The notes beneath the pieces are model-generated. The model searched no databases, was not told the origin of the DNA, and was given only the letters and a program-made list of their open reading frames with translations. This document shows, piece after piece, positions 1-8,717 of a DNA stretch of 64,000 nt. This DNA is from Paraburkholderia largidicola (GTDB lineage: Bacteria; Pseudomonadota; Gammaproteobacteria; Burkholderiales; Burkholderiaceae). The translations under genes and the position numbers were made by a program. Location of the stretch: assembly GCF_013426895.1 (NCBI RefSeq), contig NZ_AP023175.1:62001-126000 (forward strand), in the 5' to 3' direction. Positions within the stretch are counted from its first letter, which is position 1. Every line of letters begins with the position of its first letter.

Positions 1-74
1 AGCAGTAGCGGAAAACCTTGAGCGAAAACGTGGGCGCTGAACATGGCCTGTTGCCTGCAAGAAAGGACATGTAA

Positions 75-102
75 GCGGCGCGCCCGAAAGCGGGAGCGCC
101 GC
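75..102 (-). terminator. Hairpin downstream of solute-binding protein gene
   Basis: An interrupted inverted repeat pairs GCGGCGC with GCGCCGC, with an inner CCCG/CGGG stem. It lies 13 bases past the stop of the minus-strand gene that ends at 116. No clear T tract follows on the minus strand, so it may be an imperfect terminator or only a stabilising 3' hairpin. Confidence 0.35.
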
Positions 103-115
103 GCGATTCAGGGCA

Positions 116-955
116 TCAATAGTTGGGCGTGGGCATCGTGGTGGGCGCGTCCATCGCCACGCCGAACCACTTCTTCTGCAACGATGCGAGACGGCCGTCG
201 TTGTGCATCTTGACCAGTGCGGCGTTGAACGCGTCGGCGAGCGGCTTGCTGTCGGCATCCTTGCGCAGGCAGTAGGCGAAGTACACTTTCGCGCCGAACG
301 GCGGCGTCACGACGGCGAACGCTTCGGGGCGCTGTTTCGCGACGTAGGCGATGTTCGTCATCGAGTTGGCGACTGCAGCGATGCGGCCCGCTGCGAGATC
401 CGCATACGCCTGATTGTTGTCGACGTATTCGCGCACTTCGGGCTGCTTCGGCAGTGTCGCGATGTAGGCCTTCAGCTGATCGAGCTGCGCGGAGCCTTTG
501 CCTGCACCCACCGTTTTGCCGACGATATCCGACGACTGCTTGATGGAGGTATCGTTGGCGCGCTTGAGAAGGGCGTCGGTCGCATCGGCGACGGGCAGCG
601 TGTACGTGTAGCGCTCCATGCGCGCTTTCGTCACCGTGAGCGGGCCGCCCACCATGTCGAACTTGCCGGCTTCGAGGCCGGGCAGCACGCTCGGCCAGGG
701 CAGATCGATGAAGCGCACCTTCACGCCGAGTTCTTTGCCGACTTCGGCGAACAGATCCTTGTTGAAGCCGGCCTGCTGGCCGTTCTCGAGGAAGTCGAAC
801 GGCGCGAACTGCATCTCCGTGCCGACCACGAGTTCACCCGCCTTCTTGACCTTCGCGAGTTGATCTTCCGCGTGCGCGCCGACACTGGCCACGGACGCAG
901 CGGCGCAGAACGCCACCATCGCGAGACGACACTTCCAGCCTGCAAAGATACCCAT
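116..955 (-). CDS. Periplasmic solute-binding protein, amino-acid ABC transporter type
   Basis: This 279-residue protein has a basic N-terminus, a hydrophobic stretch and a likely signal cleavage after Ala-His-Ala near residue 28. The body has the family-3 solute-binding pattern: GELVVGTEMQFAPFDF near the start of the mature chain, LPGLEAGKFDMVGG in lobe 1, and AAGRIAAVANSM in lobe 2. It should bind a polar amino acid or similar ligand in the periplasm for an ABC importer. No permease or ATPase gene is next to it in this window. I chose the ATG at 955 because GGGAGA lies just upstream and the signal peptide starts there; a longer frame to 1066 adds a non-signal-like leader. It is divergent from the oxygenase gene at 1247. 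The ligand is unknown. Confidence 0.85.
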   Translation of the reverse strand: MGIFAGWKCRLAMVAFCAAASVASVGAHAEDQLAKVKKAGELVVGTEMQFAPFDFLENGQQAGFNKDLFAEVGKELGVKVRFIDLPWPSVLPGLEAGKFDMVGGPLTVTKARMERYTYTLPVADATDALLKRANDTSIKQSSDIVGKTVGAGKGSAQLDQLKAYIATLPKQPEVREYVDNNQAYADLAAGRIAAVANSMTNIAYVAKQRPEAFAVVTPPFGAKVYFAYCLRKDADSKPLADAFNAALVKMHNDGRLASLQKKWFGVAMDAPTTMPTPNY

Positions 956-1018
956 AGAGATTCTCCCGTTGGCAAAGCGTGTCGCGCTCGACGTGGCAGG
1001 GCGCGAATCATGCGAGGC

Positions 1019-1150
1019 AGTATATACCGCTGGTTTTGCGCGAAAAAAATAATCGCATGCTGTCAAACCCTAATGCCGCTGGCGCATCTTCTGCAGAGGA
1101 ATGCAGCCGGGTGCAATGCAACTTGCGATTGCGCTTTTGGCGGTATATAC
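1019..1150. promoter_or_regulatory. Divergent control region with two GTATATAC palindromes
   Basis: The 291-base gap between the divergent genes at 955 and 1247 contains the 8-base palindrome GTATATAC twice, at 1020-1027 and 1143-1150. The extended forms are mirror images: GTATATACCGC on the left and GCGGTATATAC on the right. Paired distant palindromes suit a dimeric regulator controlling both directions. That is inference, because no regulator gene adjoins in this window. Confidence 0.3.
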
Positions 1151-1246
1151 AACGTGAAACTCTCGCTGATCCGCATGCGGAGCGAAGCGTGTATCGACGC
1201 ATGTACTGAATCATCAGTTCAATCTTCGTGATGAAGGAGTCCCTTG

Positions 1247-2230
1247 ATGCAGCCAGTCACTCGCATTCCAATTGTCGATCTGGCCGGCGTACGCGCCGGC
1301 GACCGCGACGCGCTCGTGCGCGCGGGCCGCGAGATACGCGACGCATGCACGACGATCGGCTTCTTCTACATCGTCAATCATGGCGTGCCGCAGGCGGTGA
1401 TCGATCGTGCGGAACAGGCGGCGCGCGAGTTCTTCGCGTTTCCCGTCGAGACGAAACGGCGCGCGGCGGTGAATCATCGGCATCGCGGCTTCAATGCGCT
1501 CGGCGACGCGACGATGTACCAGGCAAAGCGCCCCGATTACAAGGAGTTCTATAGCATCGGTCTGGAGTTGCCCGAGAGCGATCCCGATGTGCTCGCTGGC
1601 CAGGCGCTGCGTGGGCCGAACAACTGGCCGGATTTCATGCCGGCGTTGCAGCCCGCGTTGTACGGCTATTACGAGGAAGTCGGCGCCTGTGGTGCGGACT
1701 TGCTGCGCGCTGTAGCGACGGGCCTGGGCGTTTCCGGGGATTTCTTCGCGCCGCGCTATACGAAGCGGATGCAGCGCACGCAGATGGTCTACTATCCGCC
1801 GCAGCCGCCGCAATCCGATGATGACCAGTTCGGCGTCGCGCCGCATACCGACTATGGCTGTATCACGCTGCTGTGGCAGGATCGGGTTGGCGGCTTGCAG
1901 GTGCGCGAGATCGCCAACGAGACGTGGATCGAGGCGCCACCTATCGAAGGCAGTTTCGTCGTGAACGTCGGCGATCTGCTGGCACGCTGGACGAATGACC
2001 GCTTCCGCTCGACGCTGCATCGCGTGATCAACGCATCGGGCCGCGAGCGCTATTCGATCGCGACGTTCTATGATCCGACCTATACGTCGAACGTCGATCC
2101 GCGCGATCTCGGTACGCCGGACGCCGACAGCAAATACGAACCCGTCGCTGCGGGCGACTATATCCTGGGCCGCATCAACAGTTCGATGGGGTATCGGAAG
2201 AAGCTCGCCGCAGAGCAAGGCACGACATAA
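1247..2230 (+). CDS. 2-oxoglutarate/Fe(II)-dependent dioxygenase, isopenicillin N synthase-like
   Basis: This is a 327-residue member of the non-haem iron oxygenase superfamily with the DIOX_N plus 2OG-FeII_Oxy layout. The iron ligands are visible: His200 and Asp202 in PHTDYG, and His258 in STLHRVIN. The 2-oxoglutarate-binding Arg268-x-Ser270 follows in RYSIATF. The N-terminal IPIVDL and GFFYIVNHGV segments are typical of the family. The start is the ATG at 1247, with GAAGGAG seven bases upstream; an in-frame TTG precedes it by one codon. It is followed after 8 bases by an FAD oxidase gene, so the pair is probably co-transcribed. The substrate cannot be read from sequence. Confidence 0.88.
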   Translation: MQPVTRIPIVDLAGVRAGDRDALVRAGREIRDACTTIGFFYIVNHGVPQAVIDRAEQAAREFFAFPVETKRRAAVNHRHRGFNALGDATMYQAKRPDYKEFYSIGLELPESDPDVLAGQALRGPNNWPDFMPALQPALYGYYEEVGACGADLLRAVATGLGVSGDFFAPRYTKRMQRTQMVYYPPQPPQSDDDQFGVAPHTDYGCITLLWQDRVGGLQVREIANETWIEAPPIEGSFVVNVGDLLARWTNDRFRSTLHRVINASGRERYSIATFYDPTYTSNVDPRDLGTPDADSKYEPVAAGDYILGRINSSMGYRKKLAAEQGTT

Positions 2231-2238
2231 GGAACCGC

Positions 2239-3639
2239 ATGACAGTGAACGAACGGGCCGCGCTCGCATCGACTTTGGCCGCGTTACGCGAAGCGTTGGG
2301 CGACGACGCGGTACGCGTGGGCGATGAAATCGGCGAACGCTCGATGACGGACTGGACGCGCCATGAACCCACGCGTCCCGCCGCCTTGTTGTTGCCGCGC
2401 ACGACAGAGCAGGTCGCACGCGCGCTGATGATCTGCAACGAAGCGCGCCAGAGCATCGTGCCGCAAGGCGGGATGACGGGCCTTGCAGGCGGCTCGATTC
2501 CGCGCGCGACGGATATCGCTTTGTCGCTGGACCGTCTTGCTGGCGTCGAGGAGATCGACAGCGCTGCGGCGACCATCACGGTGCGGGCTGGCACGACCTT
2601 GCAGGCCGCGCAGGAGGCGGCGGCGCAAGCGGGCTTCGAACTCGCGCTCGATCTCGGCGCGCGCGGGTCCTGCCAGATCGGCGGCAATCTCGCCACGAAT
2701 GCGGGCGGCAATCGCGTGATTCAATCGGGCACCGCGCGCGATCAGGTGCTCGGTCTCGAAGTGGTGCTAGCGAACGGCGCGGTGTTGAGTTCGCTGAACA
2801 AGATGGTGAAGAACAACACCGGCTATGACCTGAAGCACTGGTTCATCGGCTCGGAAGGGACGCTCGGCGTGATCACGCGCGCGGTGCTGAAGCTGCAGCC
2901 GCAGCGTGCGTCGCGTCATACGGCGCTCGTTGCGCTGAGTGACTACGAGCAGGCCGTTGGTTTGCTGCGCCGGCTCTTGACGCGCTTCGGCAACGACATC
3001 GGCGCATTCGAGATCATGTGGCCGGACTTCTTCGACTTCGGCGTGAAGTTGACGGGCGCGCGCTCGCCATTTGCCGAAGCGCATCCGTTATATGCATTGA
3101 TCGAGCATGCGAGCTTCGATGCCGATGACGATGGCTCGCGTTTTTCCGGCGTGCTGATGGAGGCGCTCGATGAAGCGGCGATCCGCGATGCCGTGATCGC
3201 GCAGTCGGTTGCCGATACGCGCGCACTGTGGGCAATCCGCGAATGCACGGCGGAATTCCCCGTCAAGCTCGATCCCATCAACTTCGATGTGAGTTTGCCG
3301 ATCGGCGAGATCGGCGCATTCGTCGATCGTTGTCGCGTGGCGATCGACCGCGCCTGGCCGGGCAACGAGTCGTATTTCTTCGGCCATATCGGCGATTCGA
3401 ATCTGCATCTGACTGTCGACGGGCATTCCGTGCCGGGCGTCGATCATCACGATGTGTATGCGCTCGTCTATGACATGCTTGCGCCGCTGCGCGGTTCGGT
3501 GTCGGCGGAACACGGGATCGGGTCGCTCAAGCGCGAGTTCTTGCCGGTGTCGCGCTCGAATGAAGAACTCGCCGTGATGAAGGCGATCAAGCATGCGCTC
3601 GATCCGAATGGGATTTTGAATCCTGGGAAGTTATTCTAG
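2239..3639 (+). CDS. FAD-linked oxidase/dehydrogenase of the GlcD / D-2-hydroxyacid type
   Basis: This 466-residue flavoprotein has an N-terminal FAD_binding_4 domain (VPQGGMTGLAGG, then GGNLATNAGGNRVI) and a C-terminal FAD-oxidase domain (GHIGDSNLHL, HGIGSLKREF, ending DPNGILNPGKLF). Proteins of this shape oxidise 2-hydroxyacids such as glycolate, D-lactate or 2-hydroxyglutarate to 2-oxoacids. It lies 8 bases after the dioxygenase gene with AAGGA before the ATG, which implies an operon. A functional link, with a hydroxyacid converted to a 2-oxoacid beside a 2-oxoacid-using oxygenase, is attractive but inferred. Confidence 0.88.
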   Translation: MTVNERAALASTLAALREALGDDAVRVGDEIGERSMTDWTRHEPTRPAALLLPRTTEQVARALMICNEARQSIVPQGGMTGLAGGSIPRATDIALSLDRLAGVEEIDSAAATITVRAGTTLQAAQEAAAQAGFELALDLGARGSCQIGGNLATNAGGNRVIQSGTARDQVLGLEVVLANGAVLSSLNKMVKNNTGYDLKHWFIGSEGTLGVITRAVLKLQPQRASRHTALVALSDYEQAVGLLRRLLTRFGNDIGAFEIMWPDFFDFGVKLTGARSPFAEAHPLYALIEHASFDADDDGSRFSGVLMEALDEAAIRDAVIAQSVADTRALWAIRECTAEFPVKLDPINFDVSLPIGEIGAFVDRCRVAIDRAWPGNESYFFGHIGDSNLHLTVDGHSVPGVDHHDVYALVYDMLAPLRGSVSAEHGIGSLKREFLPVSRSNEELAVMKAIKHALDPNGILNPGKLF

Positions 3640-3654
3640 TTCGTTGGCAGCGCC

Positions 3655-3690
3655 GGTTCGTCATGTATGCCGCAGCATTCATGACGAACC
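3655..3690. terminator. Hairpin between convergent genes
   Basis: The 59-base gap between the convergent stops at 3639 and 3699 holds an 11-base perfect inverted repeat, GGTTCGTCATG (3655-3665) and CATGACGAACC (3680-3690), with an inner ATGC/GCAT stem. It probably acts in both directions. No long T tract is present. Confidence 0.55.
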
Positions 3691-3698
3691 GTCAACGC

Positions 3699-6600
3699 TC
3701 AATGCGCATCCAGATACCTGACAATCGTCGGAAACACATCGAGCGCCGCGCGCTTGCCGAACACGCAATCGATATGTCCATATCCGTCGATCACATGGCG
3801 TTCGTAGTTCTCCGGACCGAACCGCTCAACTAGCAGATCGTAGGTCATCTCCGTGCTGGTCGGCAGATAGCAGAGGTTCTTCGAGCCGTGAATGAACGCG
3901 ATGGGTAGCTTCATGCCCGCGATGTTCGGCATATACACGTCGTCTCCATTCGCATCGACCACGTGCCCCGCGCGCACCATTGCCGCGAGCTGATTGAACA
4001 GCTCGACATCGTGAATGCCGAATAGCTCCTGCAGGTTCGCGTGCAGCTGTTCATCGAGCTGCTCGTGCTCGTAGAGCAGACCATACAGGAATGTCGCGCG
4101 ATGGCACACGGGGCTATTGCACGTTTCGTCGCGCTCGACAGGGAAGAACTTCAGCGCATCGTCGAGCAGGTTGTGCGGCCATTTTTCGTGCTGCGTATAC
4201 GCGGTCATATCCTTGATGCCGAGATGCTGGAGAATCTGCGGCGTGTGCAGTCCCGCCTTGATCCGCTGCAACAGTCCCGGCACGGGATGCGCCGATACCT
4301 GCGACATCACCGCGGACCGCACGCCCTTGAGTCCCGACATCAGCGACATGCTCAAGGCCAGCCCGCCCAGACAATGCCCGATGACCTGAATCCCGTCTGT
4401 GCCCGTGAGCTCGCGCACCTTCGCGACAGCGGCCGGAATGTCGTAGCGCGCGATTTCATCGGCGGTCGTGCGTTCGGTTGCCGTCGGCAGTTCGATGCTC
4501 ACGCGCAGATCGACGAGCCACACGTCGTAGTGCGCAGCGCACAGGAACTCGACGAGGTTCGTGCCGATCAGGTCCGTCGAGAAAATGCGGCTCGATACGC
4601 CTGAGCCGTGAATCAGCAGTAGCGGTCCCTTGCTGCCGCCGTGATAACGGGCGAGCCGCAGCGTCTTGCCGTCGTCGGTATTGAAGTAGGTGATCTGCGG
4701 CGCGGGCGCCCGCAGCGCCCGGCGCACGCGCGGCGGCGCATCGGGATTGAAATACTGCAGCGGCGCAGCGACGCCGCCGTATTCCGTGTACAGCACGCCC
4801 GCAAAAAAGCGGCCGAATTTCAGCGTATATGCGAGGCGCGTTTCGATGTCGGGCGTATTCGTCACCTCGATGGTGCGCTGCTGCTTGAGGAAATTCTCCG
4901 GCGTGATGATGAGCGTCGCGTGACCGATGACGGGCGCGTCGTCTGCATCGGACTCGCGGATCTTCGCGTAGAGCGTGTTGGTCTGCGTCCACAGTTCCGT
5001 CAACGACGTGTGCGTGATGATCTTCTGACCGATCAGATAAAAATGCTTGCCGTCGACGGTGTCGAGCGTCATCCGGTAATTCATGTTGCGCCGTTCGACG
5101 TTTGTTTCATCGACGACGAACAGGTTGAAGATGCCGTCGTTGACGGTCATCGGTTGCGGCGACAAGGCGGTGCACGTCAACGTGCCGATCATGTGTGCCT
5201 GATGCTGCGAGTTCGCGAGCATGTCGTCGAGATCGTCGGAGACGACGGTCACGGTGAAGTTGATGGGCGTGCCTTCCGCTGGATCGTCCCGTTGACCCGC
5301 CGGCTTCGTATCGCCAACGAAATACGTGCCGATCATCGTCTCGGTGAAGCGCAAGCCGATTTTCAGCGGGGGCGGCGGGGCGGTGTTGCCCGCTGCGTCA
5401 TAGTCGATCTTCCAGCCGCGCGACTGCGCAAGCTGCGCGCAATTGCGCTCGGCGAGCGCCGAGATCGTCAGCAACGGGTTCACGCCGAGCGAGAGCGGCA
5501 TCACCGCGCCGTCCATTACGTACAGCCCGTCGTGCACCGCGTTGCCGTCCGTGCCGGAAAACACGCGGCCCGCCTGATCGACGACGCCGTGCGCGGCATC
5601 GTCCGCCATCCCGCACCCACCCAACGGATGCACGGTCACGGTGCGGTTCTGAAACAGGTCGGCGGAAATCGGGTTGCGCACATACGTGCCACCGAGCGCG
5701 CCTGTGGCTGCGATCAGCGTCTTTTCGACGGTTTCATAGATGGGCTGCTTGCCCGCGTTCGGCCAGTTCACGCGCGGGCGGCCATTTTCGACGGTGATCT
5801 GGCCGCTTTCGTCGTCGTGCGCCATCACCAGGAAGGTCTGCGTGTTGCGCATCGCGCCGTGATACGGGCCGCGCAAAATGCTCTCGGCAATGCGCGCTTC
5901 GTCCGCGAGAGGCGGATCGCCTGCCGGGTCCGGCATCTCGACGCCTTCGACAGGCGCGGCGAGACCGAGCACGCCCATCAGGCCGAGGCCGATCGGCGCG
6001 GCCACCGATCCTTCCTCGATCACGAAGCCGTCCTTCACGTCCGGCGTGTTGCGATGGTCGATGATGCCCGTGATGCAAGGGCCGACAGGCGGAATGTCGC
6101 CAGCCGGATGCGTGCCCCAGCCGACGCCGTTGATCACCTTGTCGGTGTTGAACGCGAACGCAAGCACGTCGCCGTTCCCCGTGAAGTGCTGGCCGAGTTG
6201 CTTCGACACCGGCAAGCCCGCCTCCTGCGAGCGCAGCAGGATCGCCGTCGAGCCGAGCGTGCCCGCCGACAGGATCACGATATCGGCCGTCACGAACAGT
6301 TCGGGCGCGTCGTACAGTTCGCGCTTCAGATCGGCGGGCTGATACCGTACGCACCAGACGCCGCGCTCGTTGTCGCGCACCACCGAATGCACCGCCGCGC
6401 CCGTGAAAATCTGCGCGCCGTGCGCGACGGCGTCGGGCAGATAGTTCATGTGCGTCGAGTTCTTCGCGCCATGATTGCAGCCTGAATTGCAGTCGCCGCA
6501 GCCGATGCAGCGCTGCTGGTCGACGCCCGCCGCGTTCTTGCCGTCCTTGAACGTCACCGTGATGGGCGGGCGGTAGAAACGGTCGCTCATGCCGAGTCGT

Positions 6601-7097
6601 TGCGCCGACAGCGCGAGCGCATCGAGTTTCGGCAAATTGGGGTAGTCGTCGGGGACGGGCGTCGCGCCGAGCATCGTTCTGGCGCGCTCGTAGCAAATGT
6701 CGAGGTTCGCCTGGTCCGCGCGCAAGGCGGCGGGCCAGCGCGGATCGTCCCACAGGCGCGCATCGGGCTTGAGCGCGACGTTCGCGTTGATCAGCGACGT
6801 GCCTCCCAGTCCACAGCCGACCACCACGTTCACATCGGGATTCACGTGCACTTCGAGCAGCGCGAGCGGCGAGCCGATCTGCGCGACGCCCGTGTTGTAC
6901 TGCATTTGTGCGACGCCTTCGGGCGGCGTGGCGGGGAAGTCGCCCGCCATGAATTCGCGCCCGCGTTCGAGCAGGCACACGCTGCGTTTCGCGCGGGCCA
7001 TGCGGCTCGCGGCAATCGCGCCGCCATAGCCGGAACCCACGACTACCACCTCGTAATGGTCCTTCATCGCCGAAAGGGCGCTGGACAAGCGGTTCAT
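3699..7097 (-). CDS. GMC oxidoreductase fused to an alpha/beta hydrolase (cholesterol-oxidase-like)
   Basis: This is a 1132-residue fusion. Residues ~14-560 form a GMC-type flavoprotein: Rossmann motif VGSGYGG near residue 20, a Cys-rich segment CIGCGDCNSGC near residue 200, and a C-terminal flavin motif HPLGGCGMADD followed by NPLLTISALAERNC. Residues ~570-790 are a beta-rich linker with no known role. Residues ~810-1132 are an alpha/beta hydrolase with LLIHGSG, a nucleophile elbow GHCLGG with Cys909 in place of Ser, and a late His1108 in YGHID. The G-x-C-x-G elbow is that of PHA synthases rather than lipases. The N-terminal half resembles bacterial sterol (cholesterol) oxidases with the ChoD-like Cys segment. 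GAGGTGG precedes the ATG. The substrate is unknown; sterol or other lipid oxidation plus thioester or ester chemistry is inferred. Confidence 0.85.
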   Translation of the reverse strand: MNRLSSALSAMKDHYEVVVVGSGYGGAIAASRMARAKRSVCLLERGREFMAGDFPATPPEGVAQMQYNTGVAQIGSPLALLEVHVNPDVNVVVGCGLGGTSLINANVALKPDARLWDDPRWPAALRADQANLDICYERARTMLGATPVPDDYPNLPKLDALALSAQRLGMSDRFYRPPITVTFKDGKNAAGVDQQRCIGCGDCNSGCNHGAKNSTHMNYLPDAVAHGAQIFTGAAVHSVVRDNERGVWCVRYQPADLKRELYDAPELFVTADIVILSAGTLGSTAILLRSQEAGLPVSKQLGQHFTGNGDVLAFAFNTDKVINGVGWGTHPAGDIPPVGPCITGIIDHRNTPDVKDGFVIEEGSVAAPIGLGLMGVLGLAAPVEGVEMPDPAGDPPLADEARIAESILRGPYHGAMRNTQTFLVMAHDDESGQITVENGRPRVNWPNAGKQPIYETVEKTLIAATGALGGTYVRNPISADLFQNRTVTVHPLGGCGMADDAAHGVVDQAGRVFSGTDGNAVHDGLYVMDGAVMPLSLGVNPLLTISALAERNCAQLAQSRGWKIDYDAAGNTAPPPPLKIGLRFTETMIGTYFVGDTKPAGQRDDPAEGTPINFTVTVVSDDLDDMLANSQHQAHMIGTLTCTALSPQPMTVNDGIFNLFVVDETNVERRNMNYRMTLDTVDGKHFYLIGQKIITHTSLTELWTQTNTLYAKIRESDADDAPVIGHATLIITPENFLKQQRTIEVTNTPDIETRLAYTLKFGRFFAGVLYTEYGGVAAPLQYFNPDAPPRVRRALRAPAPQITYFNTDDGKTLRLARYHGGSKGPLLLIHGSGVSSRIFSTDLIGTNLVEFLCAAHYDVWLVDLRVSIELPTATERTTADEIARYDIPAAVAKVRELTGTDGIQVIGHCLGGLALSMSLMSGLKGVRSAVMSQVSAHPVPGLLQRIKAGLHTPQILQHLGIKDMTAYTQHEKWPHNLLDDALKFFPVERDETCNSPVCHRATFLYGLLYEHEQLDEQLHANLQELFGIHDVELFNQLAAMVRAGHVVDANGDDVYMPNIAGMKLPIAFIHGSKNLCYLPTSTEMTYDLLVERFGPENYERHVIDGYGHIDCVFGKRAALDVFPTIVRYLDAH

Positions 7098-7456
7098 TCG
7101 ACCACCTCGTTATATTGGAAGTGCGCCGGGCGGGGGAAACCCGGCGATATGGACGGCTGGCTGGCGCTCGCAGCCTCTTTATCCTGGACGTCGCGCAGCG
7201 AAATGCAAAGGGAAAACGCGCGTTTAGCCGCGTGATTCAAAAAATGCTGTGATGGCAGGCGTGGAATGCGTTCGGGCGGACGGGTGCCATCAGGCAGCGG
7301 TCGCGCGAATTGCACGAGGGATGAAGCGTAGAGGCGGGCTCGTTCTGATTTGCGACGCGTGAAGCGAGCCGGATTGTCAAATGCGAATCGAAGACGGCGA
7401 TTGTTAAATGTTCAGTGCGTTAAGTGCGTTGAGTTTCAGACGGCGCGCTCAACTGC
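7098..7456. other. Gene-free stretch upstream of the GMC fusion
   Basis: These 359 bases lie upstream of the GMC-hydrolase gene and downstream of the gene ending at 7457, so they should carry the promoter of the former. I see only a weak GGCTCG/CGAGCC inverted repeat around 7337-7370. There is no convincing coding frame and no clear operator. Confidence 0.4.
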
Positions 7457-8266
7457 TCACGCCGCCGCTTCGATCATTTCATCGTCGGGCGCGGTGGCGG
7501 CTTCCGTCGCTTCCGCTGCGAGCAGGTTGAACACGACGAGGATCGCCTCACGGTTTTCAGCGTGGATTTCGATGCCGAGCTCGTCGCGCAGCCACTGGCC
7601 GATCTTCGTGTTGGAAAACTGCGCGGCGTCGTCCGTCTTCTTCATCGTGACACCGAGCTTGACGGCACGATAGTGATAGGAGGGCACCCGATGCTGCGCG
7701 GCCACCGCCGACAGACCGCCTTTCGCTTCCGAGCACCAGCCGAGGCTGCCCGCCAGCACGATGCGTTCGGGCGAATCGAGCGACGCGATGAACTCGCGCG
7801 CCGCTTCGCGCACGCCGCGCTCGCTCAGTCCGTACTGCAGCAGCACGCTTTCGACGGGATCTTCGAGCGCCTGCGCGCGCAGATCGATCTCCTGCATCAT
7901 GCCTTCGTGTTCCATCGACACGTTGCGCTGATGGCTCGCGCTTCTCAGGCAGTCGATCAGATAGCGGCGGAAGTAAGCGCAGATCGCGTAGCTGTTGGAC
8001 GGCGCGCTTTCCGGCGTCGCCTTCGATTCGACATGGCCGGGCGCAAGACGCAGCACCTTCGTATAGATGAACTGATGCACGAGCTCTTCCTTGTCTTCGC
8101 CGAGCGCGTGCAATTCGAGCGGGTGGTAGGTGCGCAACGCGCGCTTCACGAGGTCGTACATCGACATCATTTCGTCGTCCGTGAGCTGCGTGCGGCGGCG
8201 CCACAGGTCAGGAAGAACGGCTTCGTCGAGAGTGCGTGCGAAAACCTGGCTCGGAACTGCGCCCAT
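7457..8266 (-). CDS. Protein of unknown function, weakly sigma-factor-like
   Basis: This is a 269-residue soluble, acidic, Glu-rich protein. The start at 8266 is chosen because GGAGG sits five bases upstream; an in-frame ATG at 8278 lacks this. The centre contains QFIYTKVLRL and YAICAYFRRYLIDCLRSA, followed by a short helical segment. Their spacing recalls region 2 of small sigma factors, and a later segment GLSAVAAQHRVPSYHYRAV recalls an HTH. The likeness is by eye only and the usual sigma consensus is not clear. It is divergent from the hybrid kinase gene at 8718 across 451 bases. A regulatory role is inferred weakly; otherwise treat it as hypothetical. Confidence 0.6.
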   Translation of the reverse strand: MGAVPSQVFARTLDEAVLPDLWRRRTQLTDDEMMSMYDLVKRALRTYHPLELHALGEDKEELVHQFIYTKVLRLAPGHVESKATPESAPSNSYAICAYFRRYLIDCLRSASHQRNVSMEHEGMMQEIDLRAQALEDPVESVLLQYGLSERGVREAAREFIASLDSPERIVLAGSLGWCSEAKGGLSAVAAQHRVPSYHYRAVKLGVTMKKTDDAAQFSNTKIGQWLRDELGIEIHAENREAILVVFNLLAAEATEAATAPDDEMIEAAA

Positions 8267-8717
8267 GAAGGCCTCCATCGGTAAGGGGCAAGGAGCGCGG
8301 TGGCGGCGGGGGATGCCGCCGGTAGAGCCTCGACAAACAGGCATGAAACAGGTCGTGAAGCTGAACCTTCAGAGGCTGTCGGCCGCGCTTGAATGTTGAA
8401 TCGTTGAACCCAGTATGCTTTTTGCACGCGGCGCCGCCTATATGGATTAAGTGATAGCTGAAGGGTAAACCGCCGGTAAGACGGGTAAACTATCTTTAGA
8501 CTGTACCGGGTGCCTTTTATAGGACGCGTGACGCCTGGGTTTTATTCCCATTCCGGTGCAATCGGCGGCGCTTTGACAGAAAACGAAACGACCAGCGAAT
8601 CTCGCACAGCACGGGAGCGATCGCCCAAGGCATGCGCTCCCGCCGACCGCACAATCAATTGAATGGACGGGAGCGGCGCGCCACTGCGCCTGCTCCTGCC
8701 GACAAGGAGACCGCACG
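8267..8717. promoter_or_regulatory. Divergent intergenic region with GGGTAAAC repeats
   Basis: This 451-base region separates two divergent genes. It is AT-richer than its flanks around 8400-8530. It contains GGGTAAAC at 8463-8470 and 8483-8490 with a degenerate CGGTAAG midway, giving a period of about ten bases, which is the spacing of one helical turn. This could be a tandem regulator site. No terminator or further gene was recognised. Confidence 0.3.

Noticed and set aside
4641..6485. Long open frame antisense to the GMC-hydrolase gene
   Set aside because: It is Arg/His/Ala-rich, has no family features or ribosome site, and mirrors codon bias of the real gene on the other strand.
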